From Ruminococcus flavefaciens FD-1 (GTDB lineage: Bacteria; Bacillota; Clostridia; Oscillospirales; Ruminococcaceae): a stretch of 46,929 nucleotides of DNA. Positions 1 through 6,632 of this stretch are shown one piece after another. Numbering within the stretch: position 1 is the first letter of the stretch; each line of letters starts with the position of its first letter. The position numbers and the translations under genes were made by a program. The stretch covers positions 1 to 46,929 of the forward strand of contig ACOK01000066.1 of NCBI GenBank assembly GCA_000174895.1. Direction: 5' to 3'. The notes under the pieces were generated by a model. That model was not told where the DNA came from. It was given only the letters and a program-made list of their open reading frames with translations, and did no database searches.

Positions 1-33
1 TTCTGCGGCCTGTCTCTCTGAGACAGCTTTAAT

Positions 34-62
34 ATTATATCACTTCCAAAGTCTTTTGTCAA
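34..62 (-). promoter_or_regulatory. Consensus promoter, first of a tandem set (closest to the left edge)
   Basis: Read on the minus strand this is TTGACA, a 17-nt spacer, then TATAAT, a perfect sigma-70 type match (-35 at 57-62, -10 at 34-39). It points left out of the window. An A-rich stretch lies upstream of the -35 (about 63-95), as in UP elements of strong promoters. Two further copies follow at 128 and 234, so this is inferred to be part of an rRNA operon promoter block. Confidence 0.85.
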
Positions 63-127
63 GCTTTTTCTTTAAGTTTTTTCAAAAAACTTTTTCAGTG
101 ATCGCCGCTCTTTAAAGCAGCTTTAAT

Positions 128-156
128 ATTATATCACTTTCAAATCCGTTTGTCAA
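128..156 (-). promoter_or_regulatory. Consensus promoter, second of a tandem set
   Basis: TTGACA (151-156), 17-nt spacer, TATAAT (128-133), read leftward. The sequence around the -10 and the start region (AGTGATATAATATTAAAGCT) is shared with the copy at 34-62, so the two look like duplicates about 94 bp apart. Confidence 0.85.
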
Positions 157-233
157 GCCTTTTCAGAAATTTTCAAATAAACTTTTCCCAAAGTCAATTC
201 CTGAAGCTCGTCTCCGTCTTTGACAGTAATATT

Positions 234-262
234 ATTATATCACCACTTCCATAGATTGTCAA
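234..262 (-). promoter_or_regulatory. Consensus promoter, third of a tandem set (most upstream)
   Basis: TTGACA (257-262), 17-nt spacer, TATAAT (234-239), read leftward. It lies 106 bp upstream of the second copy. All three match both hexamers perfectly, which is rare outside rRNA and tRNA operons. Confidence 0.85.
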
Positions 263-310
263 CTAAATAATTTTCAACTCTGATCCGTTAATTGTGTTGA
301 AAACTGTCAA

Positions 311-345
311 TAAACAGAAAAGCAGCCACAAATGTGACTGCTTTA
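311..345 (-). terminator. Rho-independent terminator of the 366-899 pilin
   Basis: A 10-bp stem (321-330 with 333-342, one G-U pair) is followed on the minus strand by a T-rich tail at 320 down to 311. It lies directly after the pilin stop codon and separates that gene from the leftward tandem promoters. Confidence 0.75.
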
Positions 346-365
346 TTTTCTTTATTTAATGTTAT

Positions 366-899
366 TTAGTGTACAAGCTGTGCATACTGCACCATATCGC
401 TGCAAGCTGCTACGGTATCATTTGTAATATCAGAACGCTGTGCCGGATAAGCACCCATAAATCTGTTGTTAGCTCTTTCCTGGTAAACTACGGACTGTAC
501 TACATAGTCTCTGATGTATACTTTATATGTTCCGTTTTCAGCAAGGATACGGTTTATTGCAGCTGCAAATCTTGTGTCATTGGCATCAGCATGAGGAGTA
601 TTGTTTGCTGCATCGCCACTTGATGCGCTGCCGCCGTTCCAATATAAATAGAAATCTCCTGTTCCGACATATCTTTCGTCAGGATCAAGATTTCTTTCAG
701 TTGTCGAATACTTGATACATTCGGTCTGAGCAGCATTGAAAATTACTTTCGCTCTCTGGTTTGCATCAGTAAGTCTCTGTCTATTTATAACTCTATTCCA
801 TGCAACCATAACTATCATTGTAAGAATTCCTATGATTGCGATAACGATCACGAGTTCAACAAGCGTAAATCCCTTTTTAGTGTGCTTTTTATTGTTCAT
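366..899 (-). CDS. Type IV pilin-like protein
   Basis: A 177-residue prepilin. After a short basic leader (MNNKKHTKKG) comes the cleavage and assembly motif G/FTLVELVIVIAIIG, with Glu at position 5 of the mature form, then the hydrophobic alpha-1 helix and a polar C-terminal head. The leader should be cut and the new N-terminus methylated by the prepilin peptidase encoded at 13488. I chose the ATG at 899 because GGAGGTG lies about 8 nt upstream; an in-frame upstream ATG at 929 would add 10 residues and bypass that site. The gene has its own perfect promoter and terminator, so it is monocistronic. Unlike the pilin at 1122, its head domain contains Tyr-rich and Asn-rich loops and ends in DMVQYAQLVH. 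It may be a second major pilin or a minor subunit; sequence alone does not decide. Confidence 0.9.
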   Translation of the reverse strand: MNNKKHTKKGFTLVELVIVIAIIGILTMIVMVAWNRVINRQRLTDANQRAKVIFNAAQTECIKYSTTERNLDPDERYVGTGDFYLYWNGGSASSGDAANNTPHADANDTRFAAAINRILAENGTYKVYIRDYVVQSVVYQERANNRFMGAYPAQRSDITNDTVAACSDMVQYAQLVH

Positions 900-933
900 G
901 TTTTCGCACCTCCGAATAAATATGTTCACATAT

Positions 934-962
934 ATTATAGCAAATCATTCACATTTTGTCAA
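934..962 (-). promoter_or_regulatory. Promoter of the 366-899 pilin
   Basis: On the minus strand TTGACA (957-962), 17-nt spacer, TATAAT (934-939), a perfect match about 35 nt upstream of the start codon. Confidence 0.85.
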
Positions 963-1051
963 TAATAAGCCAAATATTTATAAACAAAGTTTTGGTTTGG
1001 ATTTTGTGCATTTAGCATATATTGCTATTCCGTGTTTTGAGTTCTTTTGTT

Positions 1052-1081
1052 AATAATAAAGCCCCTGTTTTACCAGGGGCT
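1052..1081 (-). terminator. Rho-independent terminator of the 1122-1601 pilin
   Basis: An 8-bp GC-rich stem (AGCCCCTG, 1060-1067, with CAGGGGCT, 1074-1081) and a 6-nt loop, followed on the minus strand by TTTATTATTAA. It lies about 40 bp past the pilin stop. Confidence 0.8.
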
Positions 1082-1121
1082 CATATTATTCATTTTAATC
1101 GAGGTTTAACCTATTCAGTTA

Positions 1122-1601
1122 TTAGCCCCAGTTCTTAGAATCTACTACAGACTTAGTAAGATCAAGAGCACCTGCAGCGTCAAGACCGTCATAGTTATCA
1201 GATGTAACTACGCCAGCTGGATATGTACCATAGTACTTCTCATCCTGTGAAGCAGCAGCAGCAACGCAGCTACCCATGTGGATATGGCAAATAAAGTCGC
1301 ACTTCTGAGCATCGTCCATGTACTTAGCGATCTTTTCCATAAGGCCGCCATCTGCCATAGCAGCACCCTTTGCATGAGGCTGGTCACCGTCATATGACTT
1401 AGTATCAGCACCCTCTTCGTCAAGTTCTGTAAGAGCTGTATTGCAAGCCTTGTGAACCTGAGCAGCTGTTGAGTTAGCAGCGTTGATCTTGGACTTTCTG
1501 ATGTAGCCAAGCATTGAAGGAACGAGGATAGCAGCGAGAACACCGATGATAGCGATAACTACGATGAGCTCAATAAGTGTAAAACCTTTTCTTGTTTTCA
1601 T
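1122..1601 (-). CDS. Type IV pilin, candidate major pilin
   Basis: A 159-residue prepilin with a very short leader (MKTRKG), the cleavage motif G/FTLIELIVVIAIIGVLAAILVP and a hydrophobic helix of about 25 residues, then a compact head with several Cys (HKACNT, KCDFICHIHMGSC), which could form disulfides. The start is set at 1601, where GGAGG sits upstream of the ATG; an upstream in-frame ATG adds 19 residues with no ribosome site. The short leader, the strong dedicated promoter and the small head are what one expects of the main pilus subunit, but this is inference. Substrate of the prepilin peptidase and of the PilB/PilC/PilMNO machine encoded at 10531-22874. Confidence 0.92.
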   Translation of the reverse strand: MKTRKGFTLIELIVVIAIIGVLAAILVPSMLGYIRKSKINAANSTAAQVHKACNTALTELDEEGADTKSYDGDQPHAKGAAMADGGLMEKIAKYMDDAQKCDFICHIHMGSCVAAAASQDEKYYGTYPAGVVTSDNYDGLDAAGALDLTKSVVDSKNWG

Positions 1602-1714
1602 AATGAAAACCTCCTTAAAAAAATAATATAAATTGATTTTGTGAAGCCTTAGCTCCACTCGTTAATTAGGTTCGGGGATTGTTTTTTAACTCCCTTTCCC
1701 TTCCCTGTGATTAT

Positions 1715-1743
1715 AGTATACCACCTTATTCACAAAATGTCAA
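1715..1743 (-). promoter_or_regulatory. Promoter of the 1122-1601 pilin
   Basis: On the minus strand TTGACA (1738-1743), 17-nt spacer, TATACT (1715-1720). The transcript would carry an untranslated leader of roughly 105 nt before the pilin ATG. Confidence 0.8.
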
Positions 1744-2155
1744 CAGTTTTCTAAAAAAAATCCACTTCTAAGACGTTTTTTACACTGCTACGGTGAATCG
1801 GGGCAAAATTTTTAGTGTTTTCGTCAAGATGCACAATAGTCTGTGAACTTTTTAAATGTTTTACTCTGTATTTGTAATATTCACATTTATTTATACTATT
1901 TGTAAACTCGTTTTTCGGCTCTGTTTCAGGCTTTTTTCATTTCTTTTTCATTTGATTTCTCATCGAATGAAAGGAAATCACCTGCAATTATTACACCCGA
2001 ATTCACATTTTTGCAACAACTTCTTGTCCTCTTATTCATATTTATCTCAGTTGTTATTCTGTTCATTATCTTAGCAATTACTATTATAAAAGAAACCGCT
2101 CCCCGATGGGCGCTGCTCTTAGCGGAACAATTGACAAACCAAACTGAATAGGAGC

Positions 2156-2188
2156 AAAAAGGCAATACCTTTATGGTATTGCCTTTTT
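2156..2188. terminator. Bidirectional terminator after the DUF2971 gene
   Basis: A perfect 10-bp stem (AGGCAATACC, 2160-2169, with 2175-2184), loop TTTAT, with A-tract and T-tract on either side, so it can work on both strands. It lies about 20 bp past the stop of the minus-strand gene at 2205. Confidence 0.8.
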
Positions 2189-2204
2189 TACATATCAAAT
2201 AATA

Positions 2205-3146
2205 CTAAATATTTATACCATTTTTCAAACAACTGTCTTGAATTTCAATGGTCTCCTTTATTGATTCAGGCAAAGAGCTATTATTAATAATTCTTAATAC
2301 TTCCTGCTTCAATATCCCATCATCCCAAGGACTAAGAACAATCTTTAAATTCTCAAATATTGCTGGTTTTAATCTCAAATCAATATAGGATAGTTTTTTA
2401 AAGTCTGGTTGATTAACTGTCAATAACAAGCGTGTCTCTTCTTCATTTTTCCAAGCTTCGGATTTATAAACACCTAAAACTGTTGGATCATACCCATCAA
2501 TTATAACATTATCATTCGCTTTACCTGTCAATTTTTCAATATTAAGTTTTATGGGCGCACGATAATCTCTTTTTAAGAACTCTGAATCTGGAGGAACGTA
2601 TTTGACATCCACAAATTGCAATGTATCAATAAAAGCATCAAGATATATTTTTTCATCCAAAATCGTCTTATTTATGTATCTATAGTTTAAATGTGCTGCA
2701 TACTCTTTTGAATTAAACAAAATCCGTTGCTTATCTATTAAAGCATAATCTGTAAATATGTTATCATCAATATTGTTGGCAAAGTTTTTGAACTGAAGTA
2801 ACAATTTTTTTGGCTTATTTGTTTTTCCATAATATGCCCAGAATGGAACTTGTTCTATATTAGTATGACAGAAGCAAGTAATAAATCTACTTCCAGCAAA
2901 TTCTTCTACCCCTTTCCTCTCTTTTTCCAAAGGATCATTTAAAGATGCATTTGTTAAACAAGAACTTCTAAAAGTCATATTTTTAATAATTAAGTCAAAT
3001 GTATCAATATCAGTTGTATATGCAAAACAAGGGTATTTTCGAGTTTGTTCTTCTACCATAACACAAGCTTTCCCTATGTCATATTCTTTTCCATAAGAAT
3101 TTGTCATTATTACAGAAGCTTGAGTCCAATCAACTTTTATTTCCAT
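2205..3146 (-). CDS. DUF2971 family protein
   Basis: A 313-residue soluble protein of unknown biochemical function. Features typical of DUF2971 are visible: an early segment with a patch of substituted residues (FRSSCLTNASLNDPLE), the central FWAYYGK motif, and a late W-K-N-E-E-E-T-R segment in place of the usual WxxExExR. No signal peptide or membrane segment. The start is placed at the ATG at 3146: AGGTGG lies 7 nt upstream, whereas the ATG two codons earlier directly touches the ribosome site. It follows the Mrr-like nuclease gene on the same strand, 191 bp downstream of it, and both are more AT-rich and richer in ATA/AAA/TTA codons than the pilus and purine genes, which suggests a joint horizontal origin. 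DUF2971 proteins are frequent in accessory regions; a role in defence is inference from this neighbourhood. Confidence 0.8.
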   Translation of the reverse strand: MEIKVDWTQASVIMTNSYGKEYDIGKACVMVEEQTRKYPCFAYTTDIDTFDLIIKNMTFRSSCLTNASLNDPLEKERKGVEEFAGSRFITCFCHTNIEQVPFWAYYGKTNKPKKLLLQFKNFANNIDDNIFTDYALIDKQRILFNSKEYAAHLNYRYINKTILDEKIYLDAFIDTLQFVDVKYVPPDSEFLKRDYRAPIKLNIEKLTGKANDNVIIDGYDPTVLGVYKSEAWKNEEETRLLLTVNQPDFKKLSYIDLRLKPAIFENLKIVLSPWDDGILKQEVLRIINNSSLPESIKETIEIQDSCLKNGINI

Positions 3147-3337
3147 TAACATACCACCTTTATAAAAAACAATTAATTAAGCAGCTTTTCTCTCTGTTGT
3201 TATTTAATTCATAATAGTTTTCAGAAAGTAATTCCCTGTCTCATAGAATTACACTATTATATTCTGTAAACTCATTAGTTGAAAGAAAAAAATTTCGCCA
3301 CGAACTTTTTGTCATATTCATCATGTGCATAATTCTG

Positions 3338-4894
3338 TTATATTAAACTCTTGGCTTTGGCGACTTTCTCCGATATATTGTTAATTGTCTTAACATCTTG
3401 AATGGTTAACGTATCATCCTTAATGTTTATTTTATGTGGAACAAATGTAAACCAAAATGTATCGTATCCTTGTTCGTAAACGATTCCATAATAATCTTTA
3501 ACACCATCTGGCAATAATATCATAAACGAATCCATTTCTAGTAGATGCTGAGTTCTAAGATACTCTCTTTTGTGTGTGTCTGTATCATATCTTTTATAGT
3601 AATCGCAAGCTGTAGTTATCCAACTTGCAGCACGTATTTGAACATTGTGAGCTAATGAAGGTTCATCTATAATTAATGCAATTTGAATTATGTTGTAAGA
3701 AATGTTATATAATATTAGTATGAATTCTTCAGCATCATTTATACTTAAATCATTAATAGGCAGTTGTTTAGAGGCAAGATCAAAATATTCATTAATTGCT
3801 TCAAATAACTCTCCAGACATTATTCTCAACTGAATACTTTGTGATTTAAATAAAAACAGAAGTCTTTGTTCTGCTAAATTACTCTTGTTCAGGTATTTTT
3901 CATACATATTTAATTGATAATGGTACTCATCAGAAATCAATTTAAGATATTGATCACTTATATCACCCAAGTCACCAAATGGCAATAATAGTTGAACCAA
4001 CACAGCCGCTCTCATCCTACTGTTATTCGGATTAGTTTTCAAATAATCTATTTGATTCAATGTTTTTTCAGCGCTGAAATATCTAACCCCTAATTCTTTA
4101 TCAAAACGCAATAAAAGAGCAGAAAGTGAAGTGTTACTGGACTTTGTATCACAATCAAACGAAATAGAGTATGAATTTAATAATTGATTCAGTTTTTCTC
4201 CGTCAATTAATTCAAGCTGCTTTCCAATTGAAAACTCAACGGCACTTTTAGTAAAAGTCCCTGTAGTAATAAGTATTCCTTTATTCGCACGTTCAGAATT
4301 AACTACTCCATATAAATCACGAATAATCGGTTCTCCGACACTGCCTGAGTATCTTTTACATTGAACAATATATTTTCCTTCTAGCATCGGCTGATGATTA
4401 TATGCAATTAAATCAATTCCGCCATCACCAGATTGTTTTGTTGTTGAAACTTCAAAGTTCATTTTCTCGAGCAGATTTTTGCATAAGTTTTCGAATTCTA
4501 TACCACTCAGAGAATTAATATCAGAAGAGTCTGTAGAAGAATAGTCAAATATATCTGGATTTGCCATAACTAAAGATGCATACTCTCTTAAGCTGGACAT
4601 CTGCTCTTGGTTAGATACAATTATGGTTTTATTGAATTCATAAATGTATAGATCATTATCAGTAGATGGATACTGAAGTATACTTACTGTGATATGATCA
4701 TCCGCAAAATAATCGATTACTTCAACAATTGTGCTAAAGCTTTTATCATAAATACTTGTCTTAATTGCTTTTCCGTATAATTCGATTTGTGCAAGTCTTG
4801 TTTCAAACCCATTCTCAGAAGGATGTGCAATAAATATTTTATCTATCAATATGTATCCTTCTTTGTTCTTTGTTTCATTAGTAATCTTAAACAT
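3338..4894 (-). CDS. Mrr-type restriction endonuclease-like protein
   Basis: A 518-residue protein. Residues about 130-240 form a restriction endonuclease of the Mrr_cat class: a helical lead-in (GIEFENLCKNLLEKMNFEV), then GDGGIDLIAY with the metal-binding Asp161, then VQCKRY with the Gln178-x-Lys180 pair, followed by the helix and strand (GVVNSERANKGILITTG) usual in this fold. The first 125 residues are a separate alpha/beta segment I do not recognise; the C-terminal 270 residues are mostly helical and may sense a signal or bind a partner. Mrr nucleases cut DNA carrying foreign methylation. There is no methyltransferase nearby, which fits a methylation-dependent or stand-alone enzyme. Start at 4894, with AGGTGG 9 nt upstream. 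It has its own promoter at 4962-4990 and precedes the DUF2971 gene. Confidence 0.85.
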   Translation of the reverse strand: MFKITNETKNKEGYILIDKIFIAHPSENGFETRLAQIELYGKAIKTSIYDKSFSTIVEVIDYFADDHITVSILQYPSTDNDLYIYEFNKTIIVSNQEQMSSLREYASLVMANPDIFDYSSTDSSDINSLSGIEFENLCKNLLEKMNFEVSTTKQSGDGGIDLIAYNHQPMLEGKYIVQCKRYSGSVGEPIIRDLYGVVNSERANKGILITTGTFTKSAVEFSIGKQLELIDGEKLNQLLNSYSISFDCDTKSSNTSLSALLLRFDKELGVRYFSAEKTLNQIDYLKTNPNNSRMRAAVLVQLLLPFGDLGDISDQYLKLISDEYHYQLNMYEKYLNKSNLAEQRLLFLFKSQSIQLRIMSGELFEAINEYFDLASKQLPINDLSINDAEEFILILYNISYNIIQIALIIDEPSLAHNVQIRAASWITTACDYYKRYDTDTHKREYLRTQHLLEMDSFMILLPDGVKDYYGIVYEQGYDTFWFTFVPHKINIKDDTLTIQDVKTINNISEKVAKAKSLI

Positions 4895-4961
4895 TCCATC
4901 ATTCCACCTTTAGCTAATAATTTATAGATTTAAAACGGATGTGTGCATAATTTCTAATTAT

Positions 4962-4990
4962 ATTATACAGCACTTTGGGGATTAAGTCAA
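4962..4990 (-). promoter_or_regulatory. Promoter of the Mrr-like gene
   Basis: On the minus strand TTGACT (4985-4990), 17-nt spacer, TATAAT (4962-4967), about 70 bp upstream of the start codon. Confidence 0.75.
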
Positions 4991-5009
4991 TCCTTTTTAA
5001 ATTAATCTA

Positions 5010-5182
5010 TTGTAAAACTTTAAAAATGATTGTATTTTGTGCGTTTTCTATTTTCAAAAATGTCGTCACAAAAGAATAATAAATGTCTCCACATTTTATG
5101 CAAATGAGAATAAAGGTCCCATAATATATATTAGAGAGCCACACAGCGCTTGTAACTTTTACAGTTGCAGGTGCTGTTTTTT
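5010..5182 (+). ncRNA. Candidate small RNA divergent from the Mrr-like gene
   Basis: A possible promoter (TTGTAA at 5010-5015, 17-nt spacer, TATTTT at 5033-5038) is followed about 135 nt later by a clear intrinsic terminator (stem 5144-5156 with 5164-5176, 13 bp with three G-U pairs, then six T). No credible protein is encoded between them. The terminator is convincing, the promoter is weak, so the transcript is a suggestion only. Confidence 0.3.
5144..5182 (+). terminator. Rho-independent terminator on the plus strand
   Basis: A 13-bp stem (5144-5156 with 5164-5176, three wobble pairs), 7-nt loop, and a run of six T at 5177-5182. No plus-strand gene precedes it in the window, so it ends either a small RNA or a transcript unit disrupted by the nearby insertion. 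Confidence 0.65.
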
Positions 5183-5477
5183 GTTAAATAAGAGTACCAC
5201 AAGCGCACACACGATTGTGCAACTCTACAAATCAATGTGAAAATCATGTGAAATGGGTATGCAAAACGCCCTTCCCAGTTCCCTATAATTAGAGGGGCAA
5301 ATTAGAAACTTGAAAATTGAATATCCTGCGCAGGAGTGATACACAGCAGTTAAGTGCGCCGCGACAGCTTGGAGGGCTGAGCGCATCGAGCTGTGAAATA
5401 CTTCTCTCACGTCACGCAAGGCGGAATGAAAGGAACGGTACTGCGCAAGGGCAAAAAACATATTCAAAACAGTTCAA

Positions 5478-5507
5478 TTTGCAATAAGGATACTGCTCCC
5501 ACATTTT
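5478..5507 (+). repeat. 30-bp direct repeat, copy 1
   Basis: Matches 5790-5819 over 30 bp with one mismatch (core AAGGATACTGCTCCCACATT). The copies are 312 bp apart inside the left end of the transposon. Confidence 0.8.
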
Positions 5508-5536
5508 GTTCTCTGCGGATAGATAAATCAGAACGA

Positions 5537-5595
5537 CAGGGACAGCAGTGGCAGAATATATGTGTGCGAAGAAAATGGCGTCCCTGCTGTCCCTG
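5537..5595. repeat. 12-bp perfect inverted repeat
   Basis: CAGGGACAGCAG at 5537-5548 is mirrored by its exact complement at 5584-5595 with 35 bp between. The half-site GCTGTCCCTGAG recurs at 5664-5675, so a protein may bind several copies. Confidence 0.7.
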
Positions 5596-5789
5596 AGATG
5601 TCTGCAAACGTTGATATATCCTCACAAACGCTCAGTTGTAGTCACAACAGTTCTCATAATTATGCTGTCCCTGAGTTTAATAATTGTCGTTTTGAAAGAA
5701 TTGAAATTGTTACCTGATTTTATGCAAAACTGAAAAAACGAACCATAATACTATTGAGGGACAATAAAAATCCGCTAAAAACATATCAG

Positions 5790-5819
5790 TTTGCAAAAAG
5801 GATACTGCTCCCACATTTT
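5790..5819 (+). repeat. 30-bp direct repeat, copy 2
   Basis: Second copy of the repeat at 5478-5507. Here it also begins a hairpin: TTTGCAAAAAGGA at 5790-5802 pairs with TCCTTTTGCAA at 5820-5830, giving an 11-bp inverted repeat with one bulge that copy 1 lacks. Confidence 0.8.
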
Positions 5820-5848
5820 TCCTTTTGCAAGTGATAGCGTGACAGTAG

Positions 5849-6040
5849 TGACGGTAGAAATGTTACCGTCACGCAGGCTCTTCCCAACAGCTCACAAACG
5901 TCTATATAGCTTCATCTGCGGGGCGCGTCAGTAGGCTTTCGTGTCGGTAGAGTTACCGTCACGGCTGAGTTACTGTCACGCACAAAAACGCCCGTTTTTG
6001 CCGCAGTAGTCCAAATCGGGTAGTTATCCCACCCGTACCC
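5849..6040. promoter_or_regulatory. Candidate origin of transfer with repeated binding motifs
   Basis: The motif GTTACCGTCACG occurs at 5862 and 5952, with a one-base variant at 5969 (GTTACTGTCACG), and in inverse as TGACGGTA at 5849-5856, forming an 8-bp palindrome with 5864-5871. A perfect 8-bp hairpin with a 2-nt loop follows (5983-5990 with 5993-6000), then a smaller one near 6018-6036 (CGGGT with ACCCG). Iterated sites plus hairpins directly upstream of mobC and the relaxase are what an oriT looks like; the nick site cannot be read from sequence alone. Confidence 0.45.
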
Positions 6041-6320
6041 ACAAAAGCGATTGTTGCGCAACGTGGAGCGAGTGTGGCGGCATTGGCATAGGGAGAAAAC
6101 TACCGCTGACGGAGCAGTACGGGCGACGGAAGTATGAAATGCCAGCATCGCATTCGGCAGTCCGCCGAACGCTTGCTGTGTCCGGGGGGAGAACCCCGAA
6201 CCCCCTGGCGGCGAAGGTGCCGCGCCCCAATGGCGCCCTCCGCATAGTCCCAACGGACTGGAAGTCACCATATCGGCGCGACGAAACACAATACAAAACG
6301 GAAGCAAAGGAGGTCGAAAT

Positions 6321-6632
6321 ATGCGAAAGAGAAACAGAACTATCACTATCCGCTGTACTGATGATGAGTATGAGCGGATACACAACAAGGCTGAACGGCA
6401 TAAGCTGTCCCTCAGTGACTTCGTTCTCAGGTCGGCAATGGACAAGAAGATTATCGTAGCGAACGGACTGGACGAGGTCGCAAAGCAGCAGAAAGCTATC
6501 GGTCGGAACCTCAATCAGATTGCAATGCTTGGTCACGAAGGACGACTGCACTTTGTCAGACTGGACGAGCTATTGGAGCAGCACAAGGTAGTTACCCAAG
6601 CTGTCTGTGACATAGCAAAGGAGGTGAAGTGA
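6321..6632 (+). CDS. MobC-like relaxosome accessory protein
   Basis: A 103-residue protein beginning MRKRNRTITIRCTDDEYERIHNKAERHKLSLSDFVLRSAM, which is a ribbon-helix-helix DNA-binding segment: one beta strand, a turn, and two helices. The C-terminal half (about residues 55-95) is helical and matches the MobC layout (IGRNLNQIAMLGHEGR). Such proteins bind oriT and help the relaxase to open the nick region. AGGAGG lies 8-10 nt upstream of the ATG. Its stop codon overlaps the relaxase start by one base (TGATG), so the two are translationally coupled. Confidence 0.85.
   Translation: MRKRNRTITIRCTDDEYERIHNKAERHKLSLSDFVLRSAMDKKIIVANGLDEVAKQQKAIGRNLNQIAMLGHEGRLHFVRLDELLEQHKVVTQAVCDIAKEVK

Larger units (their letters stand above)
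1602..2204. other. Intergenic stretch without a confident gene
   Basis: About 600 bp between the candidate major pilin and the DUF2971 gene. It holds the pilin leader and promoter (to 1743) and a bidirectional terminator (2160-2184). A plus-strand open stretch ending at a stop at 2149-2151 would encode a hydrophobic segment (about 24 residues) and a polar tail, but it has no ATG and no ribosome site, so I do not call it. Confidence 0.5.
4895..6320. other. Long non-coding stretch: left flank, transposon left end, repeats and mobilization origin region
   Basis: About 1.4 kb without a credible gene. In order: Mrr promoter (4962-4990), candidate small RNA and terminator (5010-5182), a stretch with no recognisable signal (5183-5430), the presumed left end of the transposon, two copies of a 30-bp direct repeat (5478-5507 and 5790-5819), a 12-bp inverted repeat (5537-5548 with 5584-5595), a set of GTTACCGTCACG motifs (5849-5981), short perfect hairpins (5983-6000), and a GC-rich leader before the MobC-like gene (6148-6300). 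Confidence 0.6.

Noticed and set aside
1900..2151. Plus-strand open stretch encoding a hydrophobic segment and a polar tail, ending right before a terminator
   Set aside because: No ATG, no ribosome site and T-rich DNA, which gives hydrophobic codons by chance. It may be a decayed gene but cannot be supported.
5037..5733. Several short reading frames on both strands
   Set aside because: No ribosome sites, no domain-like sequence, and they run through repeats and terminators.
5912..6551. Reading frames of 106 to 200 residues on both strands before and over mobC
   Set aside because: They are shadows of the GC-rich mobilization leader and of the MobC-like gene, with Ser/Arg/Pro-rich sequence and no start signals.
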